Source of the DNA: an uncultured Myxococcales bacterium
Lineage (GTDB): Bacteria > Myxococcota_A > UBA9042
Direction of reading: 5' to 3'
Length of the DNA: 60,330 nt
Assembly: GCA_903896545.1 (NCBI GenBank)
Contig: CAITYF010000198.1
Span: forward strand, 1 to 60,330
Under the pieces are notes generated by a model that made no database searches, was not told the origin of the DNA, and worked only from the letters and a program-made list of their open reading frames with translations. Position numbers and translations under genes: made by a program. Shown here piece by piece: positions 16,972 to 26,600 of this stretch (positions are counted from its first letter, which is position 1; each line of letters starts with the position of its first letter).

Positions 16972-17931
16972 GTGAATTCCGCCCGATCCCGCGTTCTTGC
17001 TCAGGCCAGTATCCTTGTCTTGGCCTTTGCCGCGCGGCCTGCCGCCGCACATTTTGTCCTGCAGGAGCCTGCCTGTTATTCGGAGATGGATTTCCTCGGC
17101 AGTCCGCAGAAGTCGGCACCATGTGGACAGGACGATCCCGGACAACCGTTTGTGGCGTCGGGCAAAGTGACTGCGTTCCAGGAAGGGCAGACGATTTCCA
17201 TCACCATCAACGAAGTGATTCCGCATCCGGGTCACTACCGCGTGTCCATCGCCAAGGATCTGGCTAGCCTGCCGGCAGATCCGGCTGTGACCGCCGGGTC
17301 GTCCGCTTGCGGGTCTACCGTGATTCAGAAGAATCCGCAGTTGCCGCTGATTGGGGATGGTCTGCTGCTGCACACTTCGATTCTGAGCGGGCCACAGACG
17401 ATGAAAGTGCAGCTGCCCGCGGGGTTTACCTGTGACAACTGCGTGCTGCAAGTGACTGAATTCATGTCGAGCCATCCGCTGAACAATCCAGGCGGCTGCT
17501 TTTATCACCACTGCGCGAACGTCACGGTGACCGGGACCTCGGCAGCAGATGCCGGTTCAGCCGACACAGGCGCGGCGGATGCCGGAGCGCTCGATGTCAG
17601 CGCGGACTTGGATGCGGAAGCCGGAACGGATGCGGTAGACGACACCGCTTCGACTGCGGATGCCGGGCAATCGGTCGACACGACTGAGGTGGCGCTCGAT
17701 GGATCGGCAGCGGATGCGACCCAGGATTCAGGCGCGCTCGTGGCAGACGCGACCGCCGACGCCGCGACTGTAGGTGGCGGTGGCGCGGCCACTGCGAAGG
17801 GGTGCCAAGCGGGGACGTCGTCTGGTGGATCGGGTTGGGCAGCTGCCGCGCTCGTGTTGTGGGCCGCGGCGTGGACACGGCGGCGGCAGGTTCGCGCCCG
17901 TGCGGAAGTCCAGTCGGCGAAGTTGTCGTAG
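16972..17931 (+). CDS. Secreted LPMO-like protein (SCE4755-type) with MYXO-CTERM-like anchor
   Basis: A 319-residue exported protein from GTG 16972, chosen because GAGG lies 7 nt upstream and a signal peptide then ends RPAAA-His27. A histidine exposed at the mature N-terminus is what copper polysaccharide monooxygenases need for the first ligand of the histidine brace. A second candidate lies in PHPGHYRVS (His85 or His88). The sequence around ACYSEMDFLGSPQKSAPCG and FQEGQTISITINE resembles myxobacterial proteins annotated as SCE4755-family monooxygenase-like. Cysteines pair plausibly (CDNC, GGCFYHHC). After residue 185 comes an Asp/Ala-rich spacer, then a C-terminal GC-containing linker, a hydrophobic helix and RRRQ, a MYXO-CTERM-like sorting tail. 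Oxidative cleavage of a polysaccharide is inferred from family only. Confidence 0.7.
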   Translation: MNSARSRVLAQASILVLAFAARPAAAHFVLQEPACYSEMDFLGSPQKSAPCGQDDPGQPFVASGKVTAFQEGQTISITINEVIPHPGHYRVSIAKDLASLPADPAVTAGSSACGSTVIQKNPQLPLIGDGLLLHTSILSGPQTMKVQLPAGFTCDNCVLQVTEFMSSHPLNNPGGCFYHHCANVTVTGTSAADAGSADTGAADAGALDVSADLDAEAGTDAVDDTASTADAGQSVDTTEVALDGSAADATQDSGALVADATADAATVGGGGAATAKGCQAGTSSGGSGWAAAALVLWAAAWTRRRQVRARAEVQSAKLS

Positions 17932-18010
17932 CGAACAGGTGGCGTCGAGAACGCAACTGGCCGTTCACGCATCAGACGACCGCTGATCGGGCAGCACAGC
18001 AGGCGCAACG

Positions 18011-20350
18011 CTACTTCAGCGCCGCAGCCCGCGTCTCCGCGCGCTCCCACATGCGGACGTAGCCCTCGGCTGAGCGGAAAAACGGCTCCAGGTCGGCGTC
18101 GGACATGCCCAAGTTACGCGCGGTCTGGACGTACTCCGGGAACAAGCCGTAGTGGATCACACCCTCGGTGTCGAAGTCGACCTTGCGACTGCCCAGTTGC
18201 GGCGGATCGAAGACGACGTCACCGGCAAATGAAGTAAACGGGTACTTCATGCCGTTCGTCTGCGGCGCCCCACAGTCGGTATTGGCGCCAAAGCGCGGAC
18301 GCGGTCCACTGGCGAAGCCGTTAAAGTCGAAGACGAAGCCCTGTGCCGGGTAGGCGCCGTTGGCGACCATGCGCTGGATGCGCGCGCGGTACTTGCTCGC
18401 CACGTCGGGATTGTCGGCGTCCTGGCAGCGCGGCAAACCGGATACCGAGATGCCGCCCAAGGCGTAGATGTCGCCGCCGTGTTCGCCGCCGTGGGTCTCG
18501 GCCGCGGGATAGTCGTACTGGTGCAGCAACTCGAACGCGCGCTTCACGGAACGCTGCGGCAGGTGGTCGACTTCAATGATCATGCCCCGCAGCATCATCT
18601 CGTGCATCAAGGTCTCGCCAAGCGGTTGCAAGCCGGCGTTCTGGCAGTATTCGCCCGGCAGCGCTGGCTGCGTGAAGTTGTCCAGATACGGGCTGAGCAC
18701 ATCAATCGGCGCAGTGGCCACGGCGGAGATGTCGATGGGCGGCGGGCTGTCGTAGACGTCGCGCGGCTGGTTCATGCCGCCGTAGTTCACTTTGCCGTGG
18801 TCAAAGACGGCGCCGCCGGGGCAGTCCTTGTCGGTGAAGTTGCCGTAGTAGCCGCTATTGGCGATGTTGCCGATCTCGATGAAGCCGCGGTGGCCGTCAC
18901 CGGGGGAAAAAGCGTTGTCGAACTTGTGGACCGGGAAAATCGCCCGAACGCCGCGACCGTAGTAGTCGTCCAACTTGGCGCGCACCACCGCGTCGGTGCA
19001 CTTGGGAAAGCCCGGGCGCGCCGTCACATAGCAATCAAAAAGCGTCGAGGTCTCAATGCCGAGGATGACCGCCAGCTTGCCATCGCCGATAACCTTCCGC
19101 GCCTCGGCGGGCGACTTGACGACGCGGAACCAGCCCTTGCCCGGCCCACCCGCGTGTGCGTCTACGTAGCGTTCGAGCGCGTAGGTGGCGTCAATGATCT
19201 GGTCAACCGCGACCATATCGTTGCAAGAGTGGCGGCTGTGCTGGGTGCCGACGCCATTGGCCAGTTCACACAACACTTCGTTGGTTGTCGCGTGTTGCAC
19301 CAGCAGCCGCACGCCCGCGCGCCAGGCGCGCTCGATCCCGCGGTAGTACAGCGTCTGGTGGGTGGCGCGGTTCCACGACCGCGGCCAGTCGGTGAACGTG
19401 GGATAGCCATCGGTGTGGTGATCAAACTTGCCGGTGTCGCCTGTTGCGAGCAAGGATACAGCGGCGACGGGCGAGATGTTGCCGCCTGCGTAGAACGAGC
19501 CGACCATGTCGTGCCGTCCGTCGACGCCGTGGAAGGGCTCGCAGCTGCCCAGGGCGTGCTCGACGCCCAAGGGGTGGAACGGCGCGCCGTGGAAAACGCC
19601 GCCGCCGCCAAAGCCGAGGTTCGTAAAGAGGTGCTCGTGCGCGTCGACAATGCCGTACAGGGTGCCGTCGGCGAAGTGAGTCTTCTGCACCTCGCCGTGC
19701 GCGTCGATCGTGAGTTCGGGGAACGGCGTGCAGCCTGTGCTCGGGTAGAACGCCACAAGTGCGGCGCTCGCGGCGTCCGTGACCTGCCCAGCGGTGCCGA
19801 GGTAGCGCGCGCTCGCGAGGTTCTTCAGCACGAAGCGACCAGCCACTTCTTCGCTCGCCGTGATGCTCCAAATTGCAGGCGAGACGTAGCCATCTTCATT
19901 GCGCGTCACGTCGGATTCGAGCTTCTCGACCCGTCCGAGCGTTCCGTCAGCGTTGGCATACAGGTAGCGCGCGGGAACGTCGCGCAGAAGGTACGTGCCC
20001 AGATCGGTTGGTTCGAGCGTGAAGCGCGCAGCCGCGGCGACGTCGCGCTCAACAAAGGCGAACCCGTCGCCTGCAGGACTGGCCTGTAACAGTCGGCCAG
20101 AGTCCTGTCCCGGAGCGGCAGCGTCGATGACGAAGCAACCACCGGCGAGGCCATACTTGTCAGCGGCAAATCGCGCCGGGCGCGCACCATCATCGGCGCC
20201 AACTCCAGCGGTAGACGGTGTGCCGTCGGCGCCGCAAGCGGCAAGCAAGCAGGCGCAAACCGTCAGCGCAATGGTCAAGGCGTTTGCCGGCGCACGGATG
20301 TGGTGTTCGGCGACAAGGGGTGAAAACTTCGCACTCATCTTGGTCTGCAT
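18011..20350 (-). CDS. M19 membrane-dipeptidase-like lipoprotein with N-terminal beta domain
   Basis: A 779-residue lipoprotein on the minus strand. ATG at 20350 is chosen because GGAG lies 6 nt before it; the signal peptide ends LLAAC (Cys39). Residues about 60-225 look like a beta-trefoil (repeated FTLEP..TYLL, RYLYAN). The catalytic part starts at VDAHEH (Asp236-His240). GVRAIFPVHKFDNAF, LAVILGIE (Glu433), GMIIEVDH (His596) and AAETHGG (His620) match in order the landmarks of M19 zinc dipeptidases. The family's usual H-x-D is H-x-H here. An insert between residues 240 and 430 makes it much longer than the usual 330-420 residues of M19. Expected role: exported dipeptide or amide hydrolase; substrate unknown. 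It is divergent from the giant of operon A and convergent with the LPMO-like gene (79-nt gap). Confidence 0.7.
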   Translation of the reverse strand: MQTKMSAKFSPLVAEHHIRAPANALTIALTVCACLLAACGADGTPSTAGVGADDGARPARFAADKYGLAGGCFVIDAAAPGQDSGRLLQASPAGDGFAFVERDVAAAARFTLEPTDLGTYLLRDVPARYLYANADGTLGRVEKLESDVTRNEDGYVSPAIWSITASEEVAGRFVLKNLASARYLGTAGQVTDAASAALVAFYPSTGCTPFPELTIDAHGEVQKTHFADGTLYGIVDAHEHLFTNLGFGGGGVFHGAPFHPLGVEHALGSCEPFHGVDGRHDMVGSFYAGGNISPVAAVSLLATGDTGKFDHHTDGYPTFTDWPRSWNRATHQTLYYRGIERAWRAGVRLLVQHATTNEVLCELANGVGTQHSRHSCNDMVAVDQIIDATYALERYVDAHAGGPGKGWFRVVKSPAEARKVIGDGKLAVILGIETSTLFDCYVTARPGFPKCTDAVVRAKLDDYYGRGVRAIFPVHKFDNAFSPGDGHRGFIEIGNIANSGYYGNFTDKDCPGGAVFDHGKVNYGGMNQPRDVYDSPPPIDISAVATAPIDVLSPYLDNFTQPALPGEYCQNAGLQPLGETLMHEMMLRGMIIEVDHLPQRSVKRAFELLHQYDYPAAETHGGEHGGDIYALGGISVSGLPRCQDADNPDVASKYRARIQRMVANGAYPAQGFVFDFNGFASGPRPRFGANTDCGAPQTNGMKYPFTSFAGDVVFDPPQLGSRKVDFDTEGVIHYGLFPEYVQTARNLGMSDADLEPFFRSAEGYVRMWERAETRAAALK

Positions 20351-20485
20351 CAGCCTCTCCAACGGGTCGTTTGACGGGTCCACTTGGCAGACCCAGTGCC
20401 GGGGCGCTGCAATGGCTTTTGCCGTTCCGAGGGCATGGCCCGATTCGGCTGAACCCCGCCGTTTCCCCGTCGCTGCGCGGCGTTG

Positions 20486-20514
20486 AGCTTGGCATTCCTG
20501 CGGGGCTCGTCAAG
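20486..20514 (-). promoter_or_regulatory. Putative promoter of the M19-like gene
   Basis: On the minus strand TTGACG (20514-20509), 17-nt spacer, CAAGCT (20491-20486). Start codon 136 nt downstream at 20350. Confidence 0.35.
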
Positions 20515-20537
20515 CGGCTGGAGCGAATGCGCCCTGC

Positions 20538-20566
20538 TTGACCCGCCGACCTTGGGGGTTCACACT
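20538..20566 (+). promoter_or_regulatory. Putative promoter of operon A
   Basis: TTGACC at 20538-20543, 17-nt spacer, CACACT at 20561-20566. The start codon of the giant gene is at 20661, preceded by a GGGGG stretch. Confidence 0.4.
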
Positions 20567-20660
20567 GCCCAACAGGTCGGGGGACCAACGCCCTTGGGGT
20601 AAGCGGGTAGTGGGCCGCTTCCCACCAACACGGTTGGTCGCTCGAACAGGGGGTTCGACG

Positions 20661-23600
20661 ATGGCCGCAGTCCTTGCGCTCTATCGCGTCTGGTCCCGCC
20701 TCTCGCGGAATACGCGTCGGTGGATTGCTGTGCTGGCCCTTTTCGCCGGAGCCTTCCCCTCCGTGGCGCTCGGTGCCGTCTGCTCGCCGCAGACTCCAAG
20801 CGGCACGTGCAGCAACTCGGAAGAAATCTGTCACAACGGGGTTTGCCAGCTCACTGCGTGCGGTCGCCTTGGCACTTGGCTCGATGCTTACGTCGAGCCG
20901 TGGTACGTCGCGTTGTATCCGTTCACGTTGGCCGCAGGGCAGGGGATTCCGCAAAGCGCCGGTTACAAGTCGGTTTGCACGAGCTCTGATGCGCGTTTTG
21001 GTTACGCCGTTACCGCCGACGGATCCTTGGTGCACTGGGGCTATGAACCGCAAATTGGCAGCATCGGAACCGTCCTCAGTGACCCGAACAACGACGCCGT
21101 TCACGACGCGGTTCAGGTCGCTTGCCTGACTAACGCAGTCGCCGTTCTCCACGCCGATGGCACAGTGACGGGCTGGGGGCGCGCCGGTGACCCGAAGTGG
21201 GAATCGTACATTGTGGCGTCGCCGCCCGCGGGCATGACCAACGTTGCGGCCTTGGCCGCAGGCGGCATGTCTGGCGCTGCATTGAAGGCCGACGGCACCA
21301 TTCAGATGTGGGGTTGGGACGAATTCGGGACGTACGGCGTCCTGAATGGGCAGAGTGGCTTCAAGGCCATCGCAGGCGGCTCCAGTAACGGCGGCGGCAA
21401 CTTCATTGCGATCAAGACCGACGGTAGCGTCGTGTTGGCTGCCAAGGACTTTGACGAAAATGGCAGTCCCGTCGACTTCGCCGCGCCGCCCGCGGGCATG
21501 CCAAGTGTGATCGCCGTTGCGATCGGTCGGTCCCAAGCGCTCGCGGTCGGACAGGATGGCGCTGTTTACGCTTGGGGATCGAAAGCAGAAGCGCCGCCCA
21601 GCGACCTGAAGCCGGTCAAGCAAGTCGCCGTCTTTAGCGCGACGTACAGCGGTCAGTCCGGGTATTCGCCCCTCACCAGCCTCTTCGCCTTGCAAGTCGA
21701 TGGCACCGTTCGCGCGTGGGGTGGCATCAACCCGGGTGGTTTGACGAAGGTTGCATCGCTCACGGGCGTGAACACGCTGGAGTCCCACGGCGGCCTCGCG
21801 TTGTCTTGCGTGGGGACCTGCGGCGCGATCTCGCCGGCGGGCTGCTGCGATGGCAACAACGTCCACACCTGCAACGCGCTGGGGCAGCCCAGCGTCAGCG
21901 CCTGCGCAAACGGATCGTGCGGCTGGGATCCCGGCGCCCAACTCTACAAGTGTTCCACTGACGGCGCGCCCGCGCCCGGCAGTTCCCCGCTCCAGAGCTG
22001 CGTCTGTGTGCCCAACTGCACCAACCCAGACGGCTCGGCCAAGCAGTGCGGCGGCGACGGCTGCGGCGGCACGTGTGGCAATGGCACGTGCGACGACGGC
22101 GACCCGTGCACCGTGAACGATACCTGTAGTGGCGCCGCTTGCGTGGCAGGTTTGCCGTTCAACTGTGAGGACGGCAACGCGTGTACGCAGGACGCGTGTG
22201 CGGTCGCGACGAGCTACGTCACGCAGTCGACGTGCGTGAAAGCACCCGACGGCCAGCTGGCGAAGTTGACCTGCCCCGCGGGCTCGACGATCGCCGCGAT
22301 TTCCTACGCCAAACACGGCGAGCTCAGCGGCACTTGCCCGGATCCAGGCGCAGGCGCTGGCGCGTGCGTGTCTGCCGACTTGAAGTCGTGGGCGGAGTTG
22401 ACGTGTCTGGGGCAAAACTCGTGTTCGCTCGACGCTGCGACCATTCCGCCCGTCCTCCTGCCCGTGACGTCTGGTTTGGCTGCCCACTACGACGCCACTG
22501 TCGCAGCATCCGTGACAGTCGATGCCAACGGCGTTGTTTCGGCGTGGCTCGACCTGTCCGGCAACAGCCGCGATTTGGCAGTCAGCGGCCAGGCGCCGGT
22601 CTATTCCACGTCGCTCATCAACGGCTTTGCGGGCATCAATTTCGACGCCACCGACCGCCGGATGGTGACCGCCGCGTTCCCCATCACCACGAGCGTGACC
22701 GTATTCGCCGTCGTGCAGTACCGCTCGCCCGACCCCTTTGGTGCCATCTTCCACCACGGCAGCCGCGACAATGACTGGTCGTTGGAACAGCACGGCGAAA
22801 AAAGCGCCGACGTCACGCATTTTCAGTCCGCGAACGACAATGATGGCGATGAACTGTCCCTCGCCAACGGCACCAACTACATTCTCTCTGGCCGTCTCGA
22901 TGGCGACACGCGCACCTACACGTCCACGACGACCGGCGCGACTCTGGCATCGGCGAGCGGCAGCGGCAACACCGTTTCTCCGGGCGACAAGGTGTTGTAC
23001 GTCGGCTCGTCCGAAGTCTCCGAGGACTCGCGCGCCTACATCGGCGAGCTGCTCTACTACGACCACGCGCTCTCGGACAGCGACCGCACGGCGGTGCTCG
23101 ATTGGCTCCGCGCCAAGTGGAAGTTGGACACGCCGACCACCTGCACAGGGGCAACGCAGTCCCTCGGCGTCGTGGCGACTTGCACGCCGACCAACTCCAG
23201 CGCGCTTTGTGCGGCGACCGTCAACGAAAATGACTTGTTGACGCTGAGTTGTCCGGCGGGCCAAGCCATCGTCGATATTCCATTTGCCAGTTACGGCCAG
23301 CCCGTTGGTACGTGCCCCACCGTTCAGCCCGGCCAGTGCGACGCGCCTGGCGCCTTGGACATCGTCAAGACGGCGTGCCTCGGCAAGGGCTCGTGCAGCG
23401 TCGTCGGCGGCAACTCCGTCTTTGGCGACCCCTGTGGCGGCGTGTACAAACGTCTGGCCGTCCGCGCGGTCTGCGGACCTGTCTCGGCAAGCTGCAACCA
23501 CGAACCCGCGTTGGGCGCCTTGTGCAGCGACGGCAGCGCCTGCACGTCGGGCGATTTCTGTCAGGGCAGCGCGTGTGTTGGTGGCAATCTGGCCGATTGC

Positions 23601-26600
23601 GACGACGGCAACGTCTGCACCGCGGACTCGTGCGATCCCCTGGCAGGCTGCAAGTATGCCGCGTCTACCGGCGCGTGCAGCGATGGGGACGTGTGCACAA
23701 CCGGCGACACCTGCCTCACGAGCAAGTGTCAGCCCGGCACCGGCGCGCCCAACTGCGATGACGGCAACCCGTGTAGCACGGACACCTGCGACAGCGCGGC
23801 AGGCTGTCAGCATGCCAACGCCGCGGCTGGCACCGCGTGTGACGACGGCAGCGATTGCACCAACAACGACGTCTGCACCAGCGGCGTCTGCAAAGGCACA
23901 GGGACGGTCAACTGCGACGACGGCAACCCGTGTACGCGCGATGACTGCTTGGATGCCAACACTTGCGCCCCGCACACCGCGCTAGCGGACGGCAAAGCGT
24001 GCACAGACGGCAACCTGTGCCACGTGGGCGCGACGTGCGCCAGTGCGTCCTGTCAGGGCTGGTCGCTCCAAGCCTGCGACGACGGCAATCCGTGCACCGA
24101 CGACTCGTGCAACGCGGCCACGGGCTGCGCGGCGAAGCCGAACACCAGCGGCTGCTCGGACAACAACGCGTGTACGACCCAAGACGGCTGCAGCGGCGGC
24201 GCGTGCGTGGGCGCGACCGTTGTGGAGTGCGACGACAAGAACGCGTGCACGACGGACAGCTGCGACGCGAAGTTGGGATGTCAGCACGTCAACGCCGACG
24301 GCAAGACCTGCGACGACGGCAACCTGTGTACGCAGACAGACGTCTGCACGACAGGCGCGTGCGCGGGCAGCAACCCCAAGAATTGCAGCGACGGGCTGAG
24401 CTGCACGCTGGACACGTGCAACGCGGTCCTTGGCTGTCAGCATGCAAACAGCACCGAACCCTGCGACGACGGCGACGCGTGCACAAAGGGCGACGCGTGC
24501 TGGCAAGGCACGTGCATCGGCGGCGCCAAACCCGCTTGTAACGACGGCAACGCGTGTACGACAGACAGCTGCGACGCGAAGCTGGGCTGTGTCTTCTCTG
24601 CAAACACCAACCCGTGCAGCGATGGCAGCGCATGCACGGTGGGCGACGTGTGCGCGGGCGGCAGCTGCAAACCTGGCGCGGCATTGGCGTGCGATGACAA
24701 GAACGGCTGCACCGCGGACAGCTGCGCGCCATCGACCGGGTGCGTCCACGTCAACACGACCACCGCGTGCGACGACGGCAAGACTTGCACGGTGAACGAC
24801 GTGTGCGCGAAAGGCAGCTGCGCTGGCGTCGCCAAGAACTGTGACGACAAGAACGCGTGCACCGACGACGTCTGCGACGACACGAAAGGCTGCGTTAGCA
24901 CGCCCAACGCCGCGCCCTGCGACGACGGCAACCCGTGCACGTTGAAGGACGCGTGCAAAGCCGGAAAATGTGCGAGCGGCAGTCCCAATCCGTGCGATGA
25001 TGGCAATCCGTGCACGGAGGACTACTGCGAAAAGAAGTGGGCGCCCTATTGCTTCCACGACGTAGAACCCAAGAACTACCTGGCCTGCGACGACAAGTCC
25101 ACTTGCACGACCAACGACCAGTGCTTGGGCGGCAATTGCACGGGCGGCTCGTACTGCCAAAATGCTTCCTGTGCATTGGTCAGCGGGCAGCCCGCGTGCG
25201 TGTGTCCGGCCGGGCAAACGCAAGTCGCGTCGGGCAGCAAGAGCCAGCCGCTCAAGTGCTGCGTCCCGCAATGCACCGGCAAGACCTGTGGCGACGACGG
25301 CTGCGGCGGCACGTGCGGCACCTGCACGTCGGAGGAGTCCTGCACAGCAGTCAACTTGACGTGGAGCACACAGTACTACTGTGCGCCCAAGGTCGCCTGC
25401 TACGGCAAAGTGCCCACGTCGTTCGGCTGCTGTGACGGCAAGAAGCTGATGACGTGTAACGCGCCCAACTCGATCGCGACCACCGACTGCGCCGCTTCGG
25501 GCAGGTACTGCGGCTGGGACGCAGGCTGGGGGCAATACACCTGCACGGCGGACGGCGCGACCGAAGCCAGTGGCGCGCACCCATTCAAGTGCCCCAAGGC
25601 GGGCGTTTGCACACCGGACTGCACCGGCAAGAACTGCGGTCCCGATGGCTGCGGCGGCACCTGCGGCAGCTGTGGCACCGGTCAAGTGTGCAGCTTGAGC
25701 AAGGGCAAGTGCTTCACGCCGTGCGATGGCGCGTATCCGATCTCTGGCTGTGTCGCCCAGGCGCCCGGCGATTTGGACGTCGTCACCTACTGCCCGGGCA
25801 TCGAAGCCAAGGCCACGGACGCCACGCAGGTCGTGTGCGCTGCGGGTCAAAAGGCCGGCTGGAAGACCTCCGAGGGCCGCTTCGTCTGCGGCGGCACGGA
25901 CACATTGCCTGCGGGCAAGTCCGCCACATGTCCCAAGATCTGCAGCTGCGGCTCTGGCGCATTGACCAAGACGTGTGGCGACAACGGCTGCGGCACCAGC
26001 TGCGGCACATGCCCGAACGGCGCGAGTTGTTCCACCGTCGGATCGTCTGCCGGCACGTGCGCGAGCTGTCCAAGCGGTCAGGTCGCCACGACGCAAGGCG
26101 CTTGCTGCACCCCGTCGTGCAAAGGCTGCACGTACACCAACAAGAAGACCGGCAAGTGTTACGCCGGCTACGAGTACACCAAAACGTGCGGGGACGACGG
26201 CTGTGGCGGTTCCTGCGGCACGTGTTCCGGCGTCGGACAGGGCTGCACCACCGCGGGCACGTGCGCGGTCGCGACGTGTACCGCTGCGGGCGTCAAGAGC
26301 GACGGAACCTGCACGGGCAGCGCGCTGCAGTACTGCACGGCGACTGAGCTTGTCTCGCAGGACTGCGCGACGGCAGGCGGTACGTGCAAGAGCTCACCGT
26401 TCACCGGCATCCGGACGTGCAGCGTCGCGACCACCGCGCACGAGTGCGCCGTGAACGCGTGCAACCAGAACGCGGCGTGGTCGTGCCAATGCGACGCGGC
26501 CTGCGCAGGGCGCGGCGACTGCTGCGACAATTTTGGCACGACGTGCGGCGTCTCGCTGGCGACGGGGAGCTGCGGCGACAAGAACTGCAGTGCCCTCGCG

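Larger units (their letters stand above)
20351..20660. other. Divergent intergenic region between the M19-like gene and operon A
   Basis: This 310-nt stretch has two promoter-like signals, one for each direction (20486-20514 minus, 20538-20566 plus), only 23 nt apart. No other feature is seen. The frame of the giant gene is open back to 20538, but the first 41 codons are Arg/Pro-rich, precede the signal peptide and overlap the promoter. Confidence 0.5.

Noticed and set aside
17932..18010. Bidirectional terminator between the convergent LPMO-like and M19-like genes
   Set aside because: Only a short ATCAG/CTGAT pairing is visible, with no T tract on either strand.
18479..20089. A 536-codon plus-strand open frame
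   Set aside because: Antisense shadow of the M19-like gene, which has signal peptide, metal motifs and binding site on the other strand.
20190..23975. A 1261-codon open frame on the minus strand opposite giant A
   Set aside because: It is a shadow: codons such as TGC, GGC and GAC on the plus strand give no stops in antisense. It is Arg/Ala/Val-rich, has no signal or domain, and overlaps both the M19-like gene and giant A.
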